Part shown: positions 17,807 to 26,300 of the stretch, piece by piece
Numbering within the stretch: position 1 is the stretch's first letter
Layout: the number at the start of each line of letters is the position of its first letter
Notes under the pieces: model-generated
What the model saw: only the letters and a program-made list of their open reading frames with translations
Databases searched by the model: none
What the model was told of the DNA's origin: nothing
Made by a program: the position numbers and the translations under genes
Assembly (NCBI RefSeq): GCF_030503435.1
Contig: NZ_JAUKPO010000030.1
Coordinates: forward strand, 1 to 64,000
Length of the DNA: 64,000 bases
Direction: 5' to 3'
Source: Rhodocytophaga aerolata
Lineage (GTDB): Bacteria; Bacteroidota; Bacteroidia; Cytophagales; 172606-1

Positions 17807-19345
17807 ATGCACAACATCCTGGAATCGCTACAAATCCGCTCCCTTAATCCATCCTTTAGTACCGGCCTTACCTGGGGAACTACTCAGGAACGTGAGGTAA
17901 AAGCAATTCATTCGCCTATTGATGGAAAACTGATTGCTTCTGTATGTATGGCCAGTGCAGAAGATTACGAGCAAGTTGTAAAACAGGCACAAGCAGCTTT
18001 TGTTCAATGGCGCAACGTACCTGCTCCCAAACGGGGAGAGGTAGTAAGGCAGATTGGGCAAGAATTGCGGCTGCATAAAGAAATGTTAGGCAAGCTGGTG
18101 ACAATGGAAATGGGAAAGATATTGCAGGAAGGCCTGGGAGAAGTCCAGGAAATGATTGATATCTGTGATTTTGCTGTTGGCTTATCCCGCCAGCTTCATG
18201 GATTTACCATGCATTCGGAACGTGCTGATCACCGGATGTATGAACAGTACCATCCTCTAGGAATTGTAGGTATTATTTCAGCATTTAATTTTCCGGTAGC
18301 CGTATGGTCCTGGAATGCCATGCTGGCTGCCGTATGTGGCGATGTATGCATATGGAAGCCTTCGGAAAAAACACCGTTAACGGCTATTGCCTGCCAGCAG
18401 ATTATTAGCAAGGTGTTGAAAGAAAATAATGTCCCTGAAGGTGTATTCAGCCTCATCATTGGAGATGCCAGAATAGGGCAGCAGATGGCGGAAGACGAAA
18501 GAGTGCCCCTTATATCAGCAACGGGCTCTACGCGCATGGGCAAACAGGTGGCAAAAGCAGTGGCTGGCAGACTTGGGAAATCCTTGTTAGAGCTTGGAGG
18601 AAATAATGCAATAATTATTACACCACAGGCAAATATTGAATCCGCTGTGAGAGCCACCGTTTTTGGCGCTGTGGGTACCTGCGGACAGCGGTGTACGACT
18701 ACCCGCCGCCTTATTGTCCATGCCGATGTATACGATCAGGTAAAGGAAAGATTGCTTCAAATCTATGACCGGCTACCTATTGGCAATCCTTTGCAGGAGA
18801 GCACATTGGTTGGGCCGCTAATTGATAAAGAGGCAGTAAAATCATTCACCCAGGCTCTGGAAAAAGTACAACAAGAAGGAGGCAAGCTATTGACCGGTGG
18901 TAACTCCCTGGAAGGAAGTGCGTATATTTCGGGAACGTATGTAAAGCCTGCCATTGTGGAAGCAGAAAACCATTATTTAACTGTACAAGAAGAAACGTTT
19001 GCGCCTATTTTATATCTTATCCGCTATGAAGGCTCTGTAGAAAATGCTATTGCATTACAGAACGGTGTGCGGCAGGGATTGTCTTCTGCAATATTTTCTA
19101 CGCATTTACAAGAAACAGAGGCATTTTTAGCTTCTTCAGGTTCAGATTGTGGAATTGCAAATGTAAATATTGGCACGTCCGGTGCAGAAATTGGAGGAGC
19201 TTTTGGTGGGGAGAAAGAGACGGGAGGCGGGCGTGAATCAGGTTCAGATGCCTGGAAATTCTATATGCGCCGGCAGACAAATACGATCAATTATGGCAAG
19301 ACAATGCCTTTGGCACAGGGGATAAAATTTGAAATTGCACCATAA
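17807..19345 (+). CDS. ALDH7-type aldehyde dehydrogenase (probable aminoadipate semialdehyde dehydrogenase)
   Basis: This 512-residue NAD-dependent aldehyde dehydrogenase fits the ALDH7/antiquitin subfamily, whose members oxidise 2-aminoadipate 6-semialdehyde (piperideine-6-carboxylate) in lysine breakdown. Evidence is the Rossmann segment with GIISAFNFPVAVWSWN and WKPSEKTPLTA, the catalytic Glu in LLELGGNNAI, and the catalytic Cys296 in the subfamily motif GTCGQRCTTTRRL. The GGEKETGGGRESGSDAWK tract near the C-terminus is also typical. No other lysine-catabolic gene is adjacent, so the substrate is inferred from the family only. Confidence 0.88.
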   Translation: MHNILESLQIRSLNPSFSTGLTWGTTQEREVKAIHSPIDGKLIASVCMASAEDYEQVVKQAQAAFVQWRNVPAPKRGEVVRQIGQELRLHKEMLGKLVTMEMGKILQEGLGEVQEMIDICDFAVGLSRQLHGFTMHSERADHRMYEQYHPLGIVGIISAFNFPVAVWSWNAMLAAVCGDVCIWKPSEKTPLTAIACQQIISKVLKENNVPEGVFSLIIGDARIGQQMAEDERVPLISATGSTRMGKQVAKAVAGRLGKSLLELGGNNAIIITPQANIESAVRATVFGAVGTCGQRCTTTRRLIVHADVYDQVKERLLQIYDRLPIGNPLQESTLVGPLIDKEAVKSFTQALEKVQQEGGKLLTGGNSLEGSAYISGTYVKPAIVEAENHYLTVQEETFAPILYLIRYEGSVENAIALQNGVRQGLSSAIFSTHLQETEAFLASSGSDCGIANVNIGTSGAEIGGAFGGEKETGGGRESGSDAWKFYMRRQTNTINYGKTMPLAQGIKFEIAP

Positions 19346-19450
19346 TCTTACCTTGCCTAAAATATTTTTTTTTGCGTTTATTGTTGCATTTTATATCTTT
19401 AAATCAGTTACCTTTAAAAAAAATATACCTCAACTTTATCAATCATAAGT

Positions 19451-19867
19451 ATGCCTGAGCAAAAGACTAAGTACAATACCATTATGTTGATAGACGATAA
19501 TGAGATTGATAATTTGATCAATCAGAAAATTATCGAATCGTCTAATATATGTAAAAATATCTTTACTCATACCGGTGGAAAAAGTGCAATTGAATTCTTA
19601 AAAAACATGGAAAAAATTGCAGCTTCCGTACCCGGCTGTTTACCTGAAATAATTTTTCTTGATATTGATATGCCATTGATGGATGGCTTCCAGTTTCTAG
19701 ATGAGTTTGATAAACTCTCCAAAGAAACTAAACAATATTGCAGTGTAGTTATGCTTACTTCTTCTATTAATCCACAGGATATGAATAAGTCTAAAAAGTA
19801 TGATTACGTAAAAAAATATGTAAATAAGCCGCTTACCCAAGACAGCCTGTCAAAGTTAAGTATCTAA
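19451..19867 (+). CDS. Orphan single-domain response regulator
   Basis: This 138-residue protein is a receiver domain only. The acidic pocket is LIDDNEIDN, the phospho-acceptor is Asp71 in IIFLDIDMPLMDGF, and MLTSS and NKPLTQDSL supply the switch and the conserved Lys. This variant, with an Ile-Asp pair after the acidic residues and a long alpha2 region, is frequent in Bacteroidota as a stand-alone regulator. No kinase lies next to it, so its partner is unknown. A terminator follows. Confidence 0.9.
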   Translation: MPEQKTKYNTIMLIDDNEIDNLINQKIIESSNICKNIFTHTGGKSAIEFLKNMEKIAASVPGCLPEIIFLDIDMPLMDGFQFLDEFDKLSKETKQYCSVVMLTSSINPQDMNKSKKYDYVKKYVNKPLTQDSLSKLSI

Positions 19868-19894
19868 TATATTTATCTGATTTTTATCTACACG

Positions 19895-19924
19895 AGCCGG
19901 AAATATATTCCGGCTTTTTTGTTT
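19895..19924 (+). terminator. Terminator after the response regulator
   Basis: An 8-base-pair stem (AGCCGGAA/TTCCGGCT) with loop ATATA is followed by TTTTTTGTTTT. Intrinsic terminator. Confidence 0.8.
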
Positions 19925-19943
19925 TATAGGCTTTACTTTCTGC

Positions 19944-19979
19944 AATAAAAAAGGTGCTGTAATATATACAGCACCTTTG
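19944..19979 (-). terminator. Terminator of the 481-residue protein gene
   Basis: A 12-base-pair stem (AAAGGTGCTGTA and its complement) with loop ATATA is followed on the minus strand by TTTTTTATTG. It ends the minus-strand gene at 20007 and, being symmetrical, may also stop read-through from the plus strand. Confidence 0.75.
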
Positions 19980-20006
19980 TGGCTATGGTTAAATATACAA
20001 GTGTAA

Positions 20007-21452
20007 TTAAGAAGTCAATCTGTTGATAAAGCCTTCGTCCATTTTAATGTAATTGGTAATAGAGAAGCCTTTTTCATGGGTTTTGGCAAGCTTTTCTACC
20101 AGGCTTCTGATTTTAGCTGCTTTTCCGTTTTTGCTGTCGTACAGAGAAGTCTTCAGTATTTTTGTGAATAACAACATTCTCTCGCAGTTGTCTTTTCCCA
20201 AAATACGGATCTGGCGCTGAATGCTGTTCAATAACTGGCTGAACAATTCGTAGTCGTTTAATAAGCAGTATTGCAAGGCAAGTAACAGTTTTACTTCTAG
20301 CTGTGCTTGTGGGAAACGTTTCAAACTCAGGTCATTCAGCAAATTGTTGATCCACTTAGAAGCCTCATCGTACTTATTGGCATAGTAGCAGGATAAAGCC
20401 CGGTAGGTTACATAGGAAATGTATTTTGGCAGATCATTTGTATCAATCTCAAAGTCCTGGAATAACCCGTCGTTTTCCTCATACATCAAATGCTCTGTAT
20501 CTGTGCGGATGTGGCGGTTTACTTTCGTAAACAGGAACTGAGAAGGATAGGTATATAAACTATAGTTAGTAAGCAAAGTACTTACAGCATCGTTTACCTC
20601 ATCAAAGTATTTCTCAGCCTTTTTATATACTTTGTAGTGTGTATAATACTCTAATTTCAGGAATTCAAATACCAGTTTCAAATGGTAATAAATAGAATCC
20701 AGGCTATACTGCGTAAAGATCTTTTCTACATTAGCCAGGATATCCTCAATTGGCTCCATGTCGTCCTTGTGAGACTCTATTTCATCTTCCACAAATAAGC
20801 GGTGGAAAATGCTCATGCAATGCTGATATACATACAAGCGGTGAGACTGGTACAAGCGGCATACATTGTCCATTTCCCGGTGTAACAGGGTTAATTCTAG
20901 TTTCTCGGTAGGAGTGCCAGATAAGGTATATAAACCGTATTTCTTGAAGTATTCGGCCAGCAAGTCTTCTGCTTTATCTACGGCCAGCATATAGGCTACG
21001 TGACGGTTATAGAGCTGTGAGTAATTGAATAACTCAGGCGTATTGATATGCAGTTTCTTGAGCGTTTTGTAGATAACTGTTAACTCGTTAGACAAATCGT
21101 AGTCTAACAGTTCTTTCTCTAATTTCTTTAAAGTAGCTACTGCAATAGCTCTTTTTTTAGTGAAAATTATTTCATTGATATTGGCTACTTTTTTCAAAAG
21201 GTCGGTCCGTGGACTTTCCATTTGCTGCAGTAGGTATTCTTCTATTTTCTGATTGAGGCGGGAGCGGAGGGTATAATATGCATTGGTGTTTACTTCCAAT
21301 TCATCCATAATCTTGCTATCCGACAATTGCTTTTCACGCATAAACTTCAGCAGGTAGGCAGATTTTTCTGCGTTACTTGTCATCAAAGAATCGTAAATAG
21401 CTTTGTAATCTTCCTGTGAAAGTTGCTTTATTATGTTTTTTAATTTAGCCAT
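20007..21452 (-). CDS. Conserved helical protein of unknown function
   Basis: This 481-residue protein is soluble, almost wholly helical and rich in Leu, Lys and Tyr. It begins with LKNIIKQLSQEDYKAIYDSL. Segments such as LEVNTNAYYTLRSRLNQKIEEYLLQ suggest a winged-helix or helix-turn-helix-like N-terminal part, and the rest looks like TPR or other alpha-solenoid repeats (for example ALSCYYANKYDEASKWINNLL). There is no signal peptide, membrane helix or enzymatic motif. The family seems characteristic of Cytophagales, which I infer from general familiarity only. It is single, with its own terminator. Confidence 0.8.
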   Translation of the reverse strand: MAKLKNIIKQLSQEDYKAIYDSLMTSNAEKSAYLLKFMREKQLSDSKIMDELEVNTNAYYTLRSRLNQKIEEYLLQQMESPRTDLLKKVANINEIIFTKKRAIAVATLKKLEKELLDYDLSNELTVIYKTLKKLHINTPELFNYSQLYNRHVAYMLAVDKAEDLLAEYFKKYGLYTLSGTPTEKLELTLLHREMDNVCRLYQSHRLYVYQHCMSIFHRLFVEDEIESHKDDMEPIEDILANVEKIFTQYSLDSIYYHLKLVFEFLKLEYYTHYKVYKKAEKYFDEVNDAVSTLLTNYSLYTYPSQFLFTKVNRHIRTDTEHLMYEENDGLFQDFEIDTNDLPKYISYVTYRALSCYYANKYDEASKWINNLLNDLSLKRFPQAQLEVKLLLALQYCLLNDYELFSQLLNSIQRQIRILGKDNCERMLLFTKILKTSLYDSKNGKAAKIRSLVEKLAKTHEKGFSITNYIKMDEGFINRLTS

Positions 21453-21676
21453 AGCACTTATTCAGTAATTAATTTAAAAGGAGTATATATAATGATGTAA
21501 GGTTGTATATTTACACGCTAAGGTAAATCTAAATTATGATCACAATGTAACAAAATTTAAAACTATTAAAAAGAAATCATACCGAAGTAGAAAATTAGCA
21601 TAAAAAATTTCCAAACCTTATCATTTTCATGTAAAATGCTGATTTACCTAGATTTTTTGACTAAAAATGATTAACG

Positions 21677-22111
21677 ATGGTAGTAACTTCGCCTCAATCG
21701 AAGCAGGATTTTGATAGATATTATCAGTTACGCTGGGAAATCTTACGTAAACCCTGGGGACAGCCCAAAGGTAGTGAGGTAACAACAGAGGAGGATTCCT
21801 GTATTCACGCAATGGTTTTGGCCGATTCCGGGGAAATTCTGGGAGTTGCACGGCTTCAATTTAACTCGCCACAAACAGCACAGGTTAGGTTTGTAGCCGT
21901 AGCCCAGCAAGCCCAGGGAAAGGGAGTAGGTAAACTGCTAATGGAGTATCTGGAGAAGGTAGCTAAAGAAAAGGGTGCAACAGAAGTAGTACTCGATGCC
22001 CGTGAAAATGCGGTGCCTTTCTATAAAAAAATTAACTACCAGGTTACCGAGAAAACCTATTTGCTCTTCAATGAAATTCAGCATTACCGGATGGTAAAGA
22101 AATTATTGTAA
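21677..22111 (+). CDS. GNAT-family N-acetyltransferase
   Basis: This 144-residue protein has a complete GNAT fold. Motif A, which binds the acetyl-CoA pyrophosphate, reads VRFVAVAQQAQGKGVGKLLMEYLE. It is followed by VVLDARENAVPFYKKINY, the usual alpha4/beta5 segment. The N-terminal part (RYYQLRWEILRKPWGQPKG) resembles a subgroup of small acetyltransferases of unknown substrate. It converges on the small minus-strand gene at 22153. Confidence 0.9.
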   Translation: MVVTSPQSKQDFDRYYQLRWEILRKPWGQPKGSEVTTEEDSCIHAMVLADSGEILGVARLQFNSPQTAQVRFVAVAQQAQGKGVGKLLMEYLEKVAKEKGATEVVLDARENAVPFYKKINYQVTEKTYLLFNEIQHYRMVKKLL

Positions 22112-22152
22112 GAATGGCCTTCAAAATTTATTGCCTATAAAGGATTTCTACC

Positions 22153-22356
22153 TCAGCAGGACATTCCCCGTTTGTTAAATGTTTGCCAGGCTTTATCTCT
22201 TGCCTCCACATCTTCGGTAGGTATGTCACTTTCCTCAGCAGATTGATTTTGTAATGCTACATACAAACTCTCTGCTTTTCTAGCTAAATACGATTCTATG
22301 GCTTCTTTCCCTAGCTTTGCCAGCAGTTCTTCGGGTACCTCTACTTCAATTTTCAT
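22153..22356 (-). CDS. Small antitoxin-like protein, no toxin partner seen
   Basis: This 67-residue protein starts with VEVPEELLAKLGKEAIESYLARKAESLY. A short strand followed by an amphipathic helix in this style occurs in many small antitoxins and uncharacterised TA-linked proteins. The rest is acidic and then basic (EARDKAWQTFNKRG). Neither neighbour is a toxin: one side is an acetyltransferase, the other typA. The gene is credible by its clean start and frame, but the function is only a resemblance. Confidence 0.55.
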   Translation of the reverse strand: MKIEVEVPEELLAKLGKEAIESYLARKAESLYVALQNQSAEESDIPTEDVEARDKAWQTFNKRGMSC

Positions 22357-22442
22357 GGTTTTTCCTTTTTATAGATAACAGACTTCTACATGCGGTAAAG
22401 TGAAAATAGCCTATAAAAGTTTTTCTATTAACGGAAGATAAT

Positions 22443-22473
22443 AAAAAAGCCAGACGTTGAATCTGGCTTTTTT
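22443..22473 (-). terminator. Terminator of typA
   Basis: A stem of AAAAAAGCCAGA with its complement TCTGGCTTTTTT, loop CGTTGAA, lies about 20 bases after the typA stop. It has T-runs on both strands and so can act in both directions. Confidence 0.8.
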
Positions 22474-22493
22474 ATTACTTATACAGAGAAGTT

Positions 22494-24299
22494 TTAATTG
22501 GCTTTTGCTTCCATACGTTTACGTTCGTTCTCATCCAGGTAGATTTTACGCATCCGGATAGATTTTGGCGTAATTTCCAGGTATTCATCTTTCTGGATAT
22601 ATTCCATGGCTTCTTCCAGAGAGAACTGGATTTTGGGTGTAATCCGCACGTTGGTGTCTGACCCTGAAGCACGCATGTTTGTAAGCTGCTTGCCTTTCTG
22701 AATGTTTATCACAATATCATTCTGGCGGTTGTGCTCCCCAATTACCTGACCCATATATACCTCTTCACCCGGATCAACAAAGAAGAAGCCCCGGTCCTGT
22801 AACTTATCAATAGCGTAGGCTGTTCCTGCACCAGTTTCCATAGAAATAAGCGAGCCATTGATGCGTCCTGGAATGTTGCCTTTATAAGGCTCATACGCTT
22901 TGAACCGGTGGTTCATAATAGCCTCACCGGCAGTAGCGGTAAGTACGTTATTCCGTAAACCGATAATTCCACGGGCAGGAATAATAAATTCCAGGTGCTG
23001 TAAGTCGCCTTTAGGCTCCATCACCAGCAGTTCACCCTTCCGTTGTGTCACCAGTTCAATAACTTTACCGGCCGATTCCTCAGGTACATCTACCACCAGC
23101 GTTTCTACTGGCTCATGCCGTACCCCATCAATTTCTTTAAAAATTACCTGTGGCTGACCTACCTGCAATTCGTACCCTTCGCGGCGCATGGTTTCTATTA
23201 AGATAGATAAATGCAGAATTCCCCGTCCATATACCAAAAATTTATCTTCGCTATCGGTGGTCTCTACACGCATAGCCAGGTTCTTTTCTACTTCTTTAAA
23301 AAGCCTATCTCTTAAGTGGCGGGAAGTTACATATTTGCCTTCTTTTCCGAAGAAAGGAGAGGTATTAATAGTGAAGAGCATATTCATGGTAGGCTCATCA
23401 ATAGAAATTCTGGGTAATGGTTCTGGCTTTTCTGCATCTGCCAGCGTATCACCAATCTCAAAATCTTCCAGGCCCACTACAGCGCAAATATCACCAGCTT
23501 TTACTTCGGCCACTTTTATTTTACCTAAGCCTTCAAATACCTGCAATTCTTTAATGCGTACTTTCTTTACTACCTCATTGGCTTTTAACAAAGACATAAA
23601 TGCGCCTTCTTTCAGTGTTCCTCTGAATACACGGCCTATGGCTATACGGCCTACAAAAGAAGAATAATCCAGGGAAGTAATCTGCATTTGAGGTGTACCT
23701 TCTATAAAGGGGGCGGCAGGTATATTTTCTACAATGGCATCCAGCAGCGGAATAATATTATCAGTAGGTTTCCGCCAGTCGGTGCTCATCCATCCTTGTT
23801 TGGAGGAACCATAGATGGTCACAAAATTCAACTGCTCTTCGCTAGCTTCCAGGTTAAACATTAAATCGAACACTGATTCATGTACTTCGTCCGGGCGGCA
23901 ATTTTCTTTATCTACTTTATTAATTACAACAATCGGCTTCAACCCTAGTTGAATGGCTTTGCTCAACACAAACCGGGTTTGCGGCATAGGACCTTCAAAG
24001 GCATCTACCAAAAGCAGTACGCCGTCGGCCATTTTCAGAACCCGTTCTACTTCACCTCCAAAATCGGCGTGGCCTGGGGTGTCTATAATATTGATCTTTA
24101 CGTCTTTATACCGGACAGATACGTTCTTGGCTACAATAGTGATTCCTCGTTCCCGTTCCAGGTCATTATTATCGAGGATAAGGTCACCAAATTCCTGATT
24201 TTCGCGGAAAATCTTGGAGGCATGAATAATTTTGTCTACCAGTGTAGTTTTGCCATGGTCAACGTGTGCAATAATGGCAATATTTCTGATGCTTTGCAT
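22494..24299 (-). CDS. typA: Ribosome-binding translational GTPase TypA/BipA
   Basis: This 601-residue protein is the translational GTPase BipA/TypA, which binds the 70S ribosome and helps 50S assembly and stress growth. The G-domain starts at once with G1 [12 protein letters not shown], then RERGITI (G2), [14 protein letters not shown] (G3) and [13 protein letters not shown] (G4). EF-G-like domains II, III and V follow, ending in the BipA-specific C-terminal domain ([21 protein letters not shown]). Length is normal. It stands alone between two terminator or promoter regions. Confidence 0.97.
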   Translation of the reverse strand: MQSIRNIAIIAHVDHGKTTLVDKIIHASKIFRENQEFGDLILDNNDLERERGITIVAKNVSVRYKDVKINIIDTPGHADFGGEVERVLKMADGVLLLVDAFEGPMPQTRFVLSKAIQLGLKPIVVINKVDKENCRPDEVHESVFDLMFNLEASEEQLNFVTIYGSSKQGWMSTDWRKPTDNIIPLLDAIVENIPAAPFIEGTPQMQITSLDYSSFVGRIAIGRVFRGTLKEGAFMSLLKANEVVKKVRIKELQVFEGLGKIKVAEVKAGDICAVVGLEDFEIGDTLADAEKPEPLPRISIDEPTMNMLFTINTSPFFGKEGKYVTSRHLRDRLFKEVEKNLAMRVETTDSEDKFLVYGRGILHLSILIETMRREGYELQVGQPQVIFKEIDGVRHEPVETLVVDVPEESAGKVIELVTQRKGELLVMEPKGDLQHLEFIIPARGIIGLRNNVLTATAGEAIMNHRFKAYEPYKGNIPGRINGSLISMETGAGTAYAIDKLQDRGFFFVDPGEEVYMGQVIGEHNRQNDIVINIQKGKQLTNMRASGSDTNVRITPKIQFSLEEAMEYIQKDEYLEITPKSIRMRKIYLDENERKRMEAKAN

Positions 24300-24321
24300 T
24301 CTACTTTTTTAAATTGAGCCG

Positions 24322-24329
24322 CAAAGGTA
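24322..24329 (-). promoter_or_regulatory. Possible -7 element of typA
   Basis: On the minus strand TACCTTTG fits the Bacteroidota -7 consensus TAnnTTTG exactly and would place the start point about 15 bases before the typA ATG. A TTTG at the expected -33 distance is lacking (one lies only 11 bases upstream), so the call is tentative. Confidence 0.4.
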
Positions 24330-24591
24330 CGAATATTTGCCAAATTTAGGGTAAAGAGTCAGATAAATTGTACATTAACAATTACTTACATTTTGGTGAT
24401 CTTGCATTATTTTATTGGATTTTATAACAATTACAAGTCTGCTTAGCTAATTATTCAGACATATTATTCAATGGATTTGCTAATTTTGACTTTCTTTGAA
24501 AAATAATAGAATATTGCCTGTTGCCTTTTGTGTAGAACTTCCTGAAGGACACGTGCTTACTAAGTCGACTCACTAATCAGTATATTCATTC

Positions 24592-25503
24592 ATGTCCGTA
24601 CATATTTCGCAGTTAATAAAAATATATGGCTCTCAAAAAGCAGTAGATGGAATAACCTTTGAGGCAAACCCAGGAGAAGTAGTAGGCTTTTTAGGTCCCA
24701 ATGGAGCAGGTAAATCCACTACCATGAAAATTATTACCTGTTATCTGCCTCCCTCCAGCGGACAGGTACAGGTTTGTGGACATGATGTAGTAAAATCACC
24801 AATGGAAGTCCGGCGCAACATCGGCTATTTGCCAGAGCACAATCCTTTGTATCTGGATATGTATGTGCATGAATACCTGCAGTTTATTGGCTCAGTGCAT
24901 AAAATGAAAGGAGCTACCCTGAAGCAGCGGATCAGCGAAATGATAGACTTATGCGGTTTGGGCCGCGAGCAAGGAAAAAAAATAGGCTCTTTATCCAAAG
25001 GATACCGCCAGCGGGTTGGCCTGGCCCAATCTCTGATACACAACCCGCAAGTATTAATTCTCGATGAGCCAACCACCGGCCTTGACCCTAACCAGATCGT
25101 AGAGATTCGCCAGGTAATCAAAGAGGCTGGGAGAAATAAAACAGTCATTTTTTCTACCCATATTATGCAGGAAGTGGAAGCTATCTGCGACCGGGTAATA
25201 ATTATTAACCTGGGTAAAATTGTAGCCGACAGCCCGGTACGGGATTTATATCAGTATCAGAAAGGGTCACAAACCTTGTTTATCGAATTCAGCCACGAAA
25301 TAGACACCGAAAAACTAAGCAGTTTGCCAGATGTTCAGGCGGTTACGTCCAGAGGAGGAGGGAAATATGAAGTTCTTACTTCTGGTAGTACCGATATCCG
25401 TTCGCTCGTGTTCCGTTTGGCTGCTGAAAATAACTGGTCTCTGGTTGGGCTTAAACAGGAAGAAAACAGCCTGGAAAGTATTTTTCAATCACTAACTAAG
25501 TAA
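24592..25503 (+). CDS. gldA: Gliding-motility-type ABC transporter ATP-binding protein GldA
   Basis: This 303-residue ATPase has Walker A GPNGAGKSTTMK, signature LSKGYRQRVG, Walker B VLILDEPTTGLDPNQ and switch His in FSTHI. It has the C-terminal extension (about residues 215-303) typical of the GldA/CcmA subfamily. In Flavobacterium johnsoniae GldA works with permeases GldF and GldG and is linked to gliding. Neither permease gene is adjacent here, so they would be elsewhere on the chromosome. A generic ABC-2 exporter ATPase is the alternative. Confidence 0.85.
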   Translation: MSVHISQLIKIYGSQKAVDGITFEANPGEVVGFLGPNGAGKSTTMKIITCYLPPSSGQVQVCGHDVVKSPMEVRRNIGYLPEHNPLYLDMYVHEYLQFIGSVHKMKGATLKQRISEMIDLCGLGREQGKKIGSLSKGYRQRVGLAQSLIHNPQVLILDEPTTGLDPNQIVEIRQVIKEAGRNKTVIFSTHIMQEVEAICDRVIIINLGKIVADSPVRDLYQYQKGSQTLFIEFSHEIDTEKLSSLPDVQAVTSRGGGKYEVLTSGSTDIRSLVFRLAAENNWSLVGLKQEENSLESIFQSLTK

Positions 25504-25763
25504 TATACGACATACGCCTGAACTTCTTATTTCTTAATAGGCGCAGCAGGGGCAAGCTATTTAGGCTTTATACTAAACAGCAATCTGATTTACATGCAAC
25601 TATTAGTTGCCCTGCGGTTAGTAATTATTAAGGAAGAATGTGTAATTTAAGAATCCTGGCAGATAGAGGTATATTCTTTCAAGGATGTTAATAAGATGGC
25701 TGAATTTATCTGTTTATCACGTACCGGATTTCATTTAATATACCTTTCAATTTTTACCTACTT

Positions 25764-26285
25764 ATGAAAAGACGCATAGCCCTTCAACATATGGCAACTG
25801 TGGTAGGCGGTTTAGTCACCCTGCCTGCCTGGGCCAATGGATGGAGTAGTCAGAGCCTAACTACCAACTCTTATTTATCTGCTAAGCAGGATGCACTTCT
25901 GGCAAGCGTAGTAGAAACCATTATTCCCGAAACAGATATCCCCGGAGCCAGATCCTTGAACGTACACACATTTGTTCAGAAAATGGTAAACGATTGCTAT
26001 GAAGAGGAAGTGCAGCAAAACATGATTAAAGGGCTTCAGGTAACTGAGGAACTAGCCAGAAAAAAGTATAGTCAACCGTTCAACTCCTGTAGCGCAGATC
26101 AACGGATGGAGGTTCTTACCCAGATGGAAAATTCTGCTGATCAACCGGTAGCCGATTTCTTTAAACTGACCAAAGACCTTACCATACAAGGATACATGAG
26201 TTCAGAATATGTACTAACCAAACACATGAAGTATACCATGGTACCTGGCCATTATTATGGTTGTGTTCCGGTGGTTACCAAATAA
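25764..26285 (+). CDS. Gluconate 2-dehydrogenase subunit 3 family protein (small subunit of GMC oxidase)
   Basis: This 173-residue protein starts with a twin-arginine-like leader (KRRIALQHM followed by a hydrophobic stretch to about residue 25). The body matches the gluconate_2-dh3 family (LSAKQDALLASVVETIIPETDIPGA and VHTFVQKMVNDCY). In related systems this small subunit accompanies a periplasmic FAD-dependent GMC dehydrogenase, and its Tat signal carries the pair across the membrane. The GMC gene begins 15 bases downstream, as expected for such a complex. Confidence 0.9.
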   Translation: MKRRIALQHMATVVGGLVTLPAWANGWSSQSLTTNSYLSAKQDALLASVVETIIPETDIPGARSLNVHTFVQKMVNDCYEEEVQQNMIKGLQVTEELARKKYSQPFNSCSADQRMEVLTQMENSADQPVADFFKLTKDLTIQGYMSSEYVLTKHMKYTMVPGHYYGCVPVVTK

Positions 26286-26300
26286 ACCTCTCAGGCGGAT

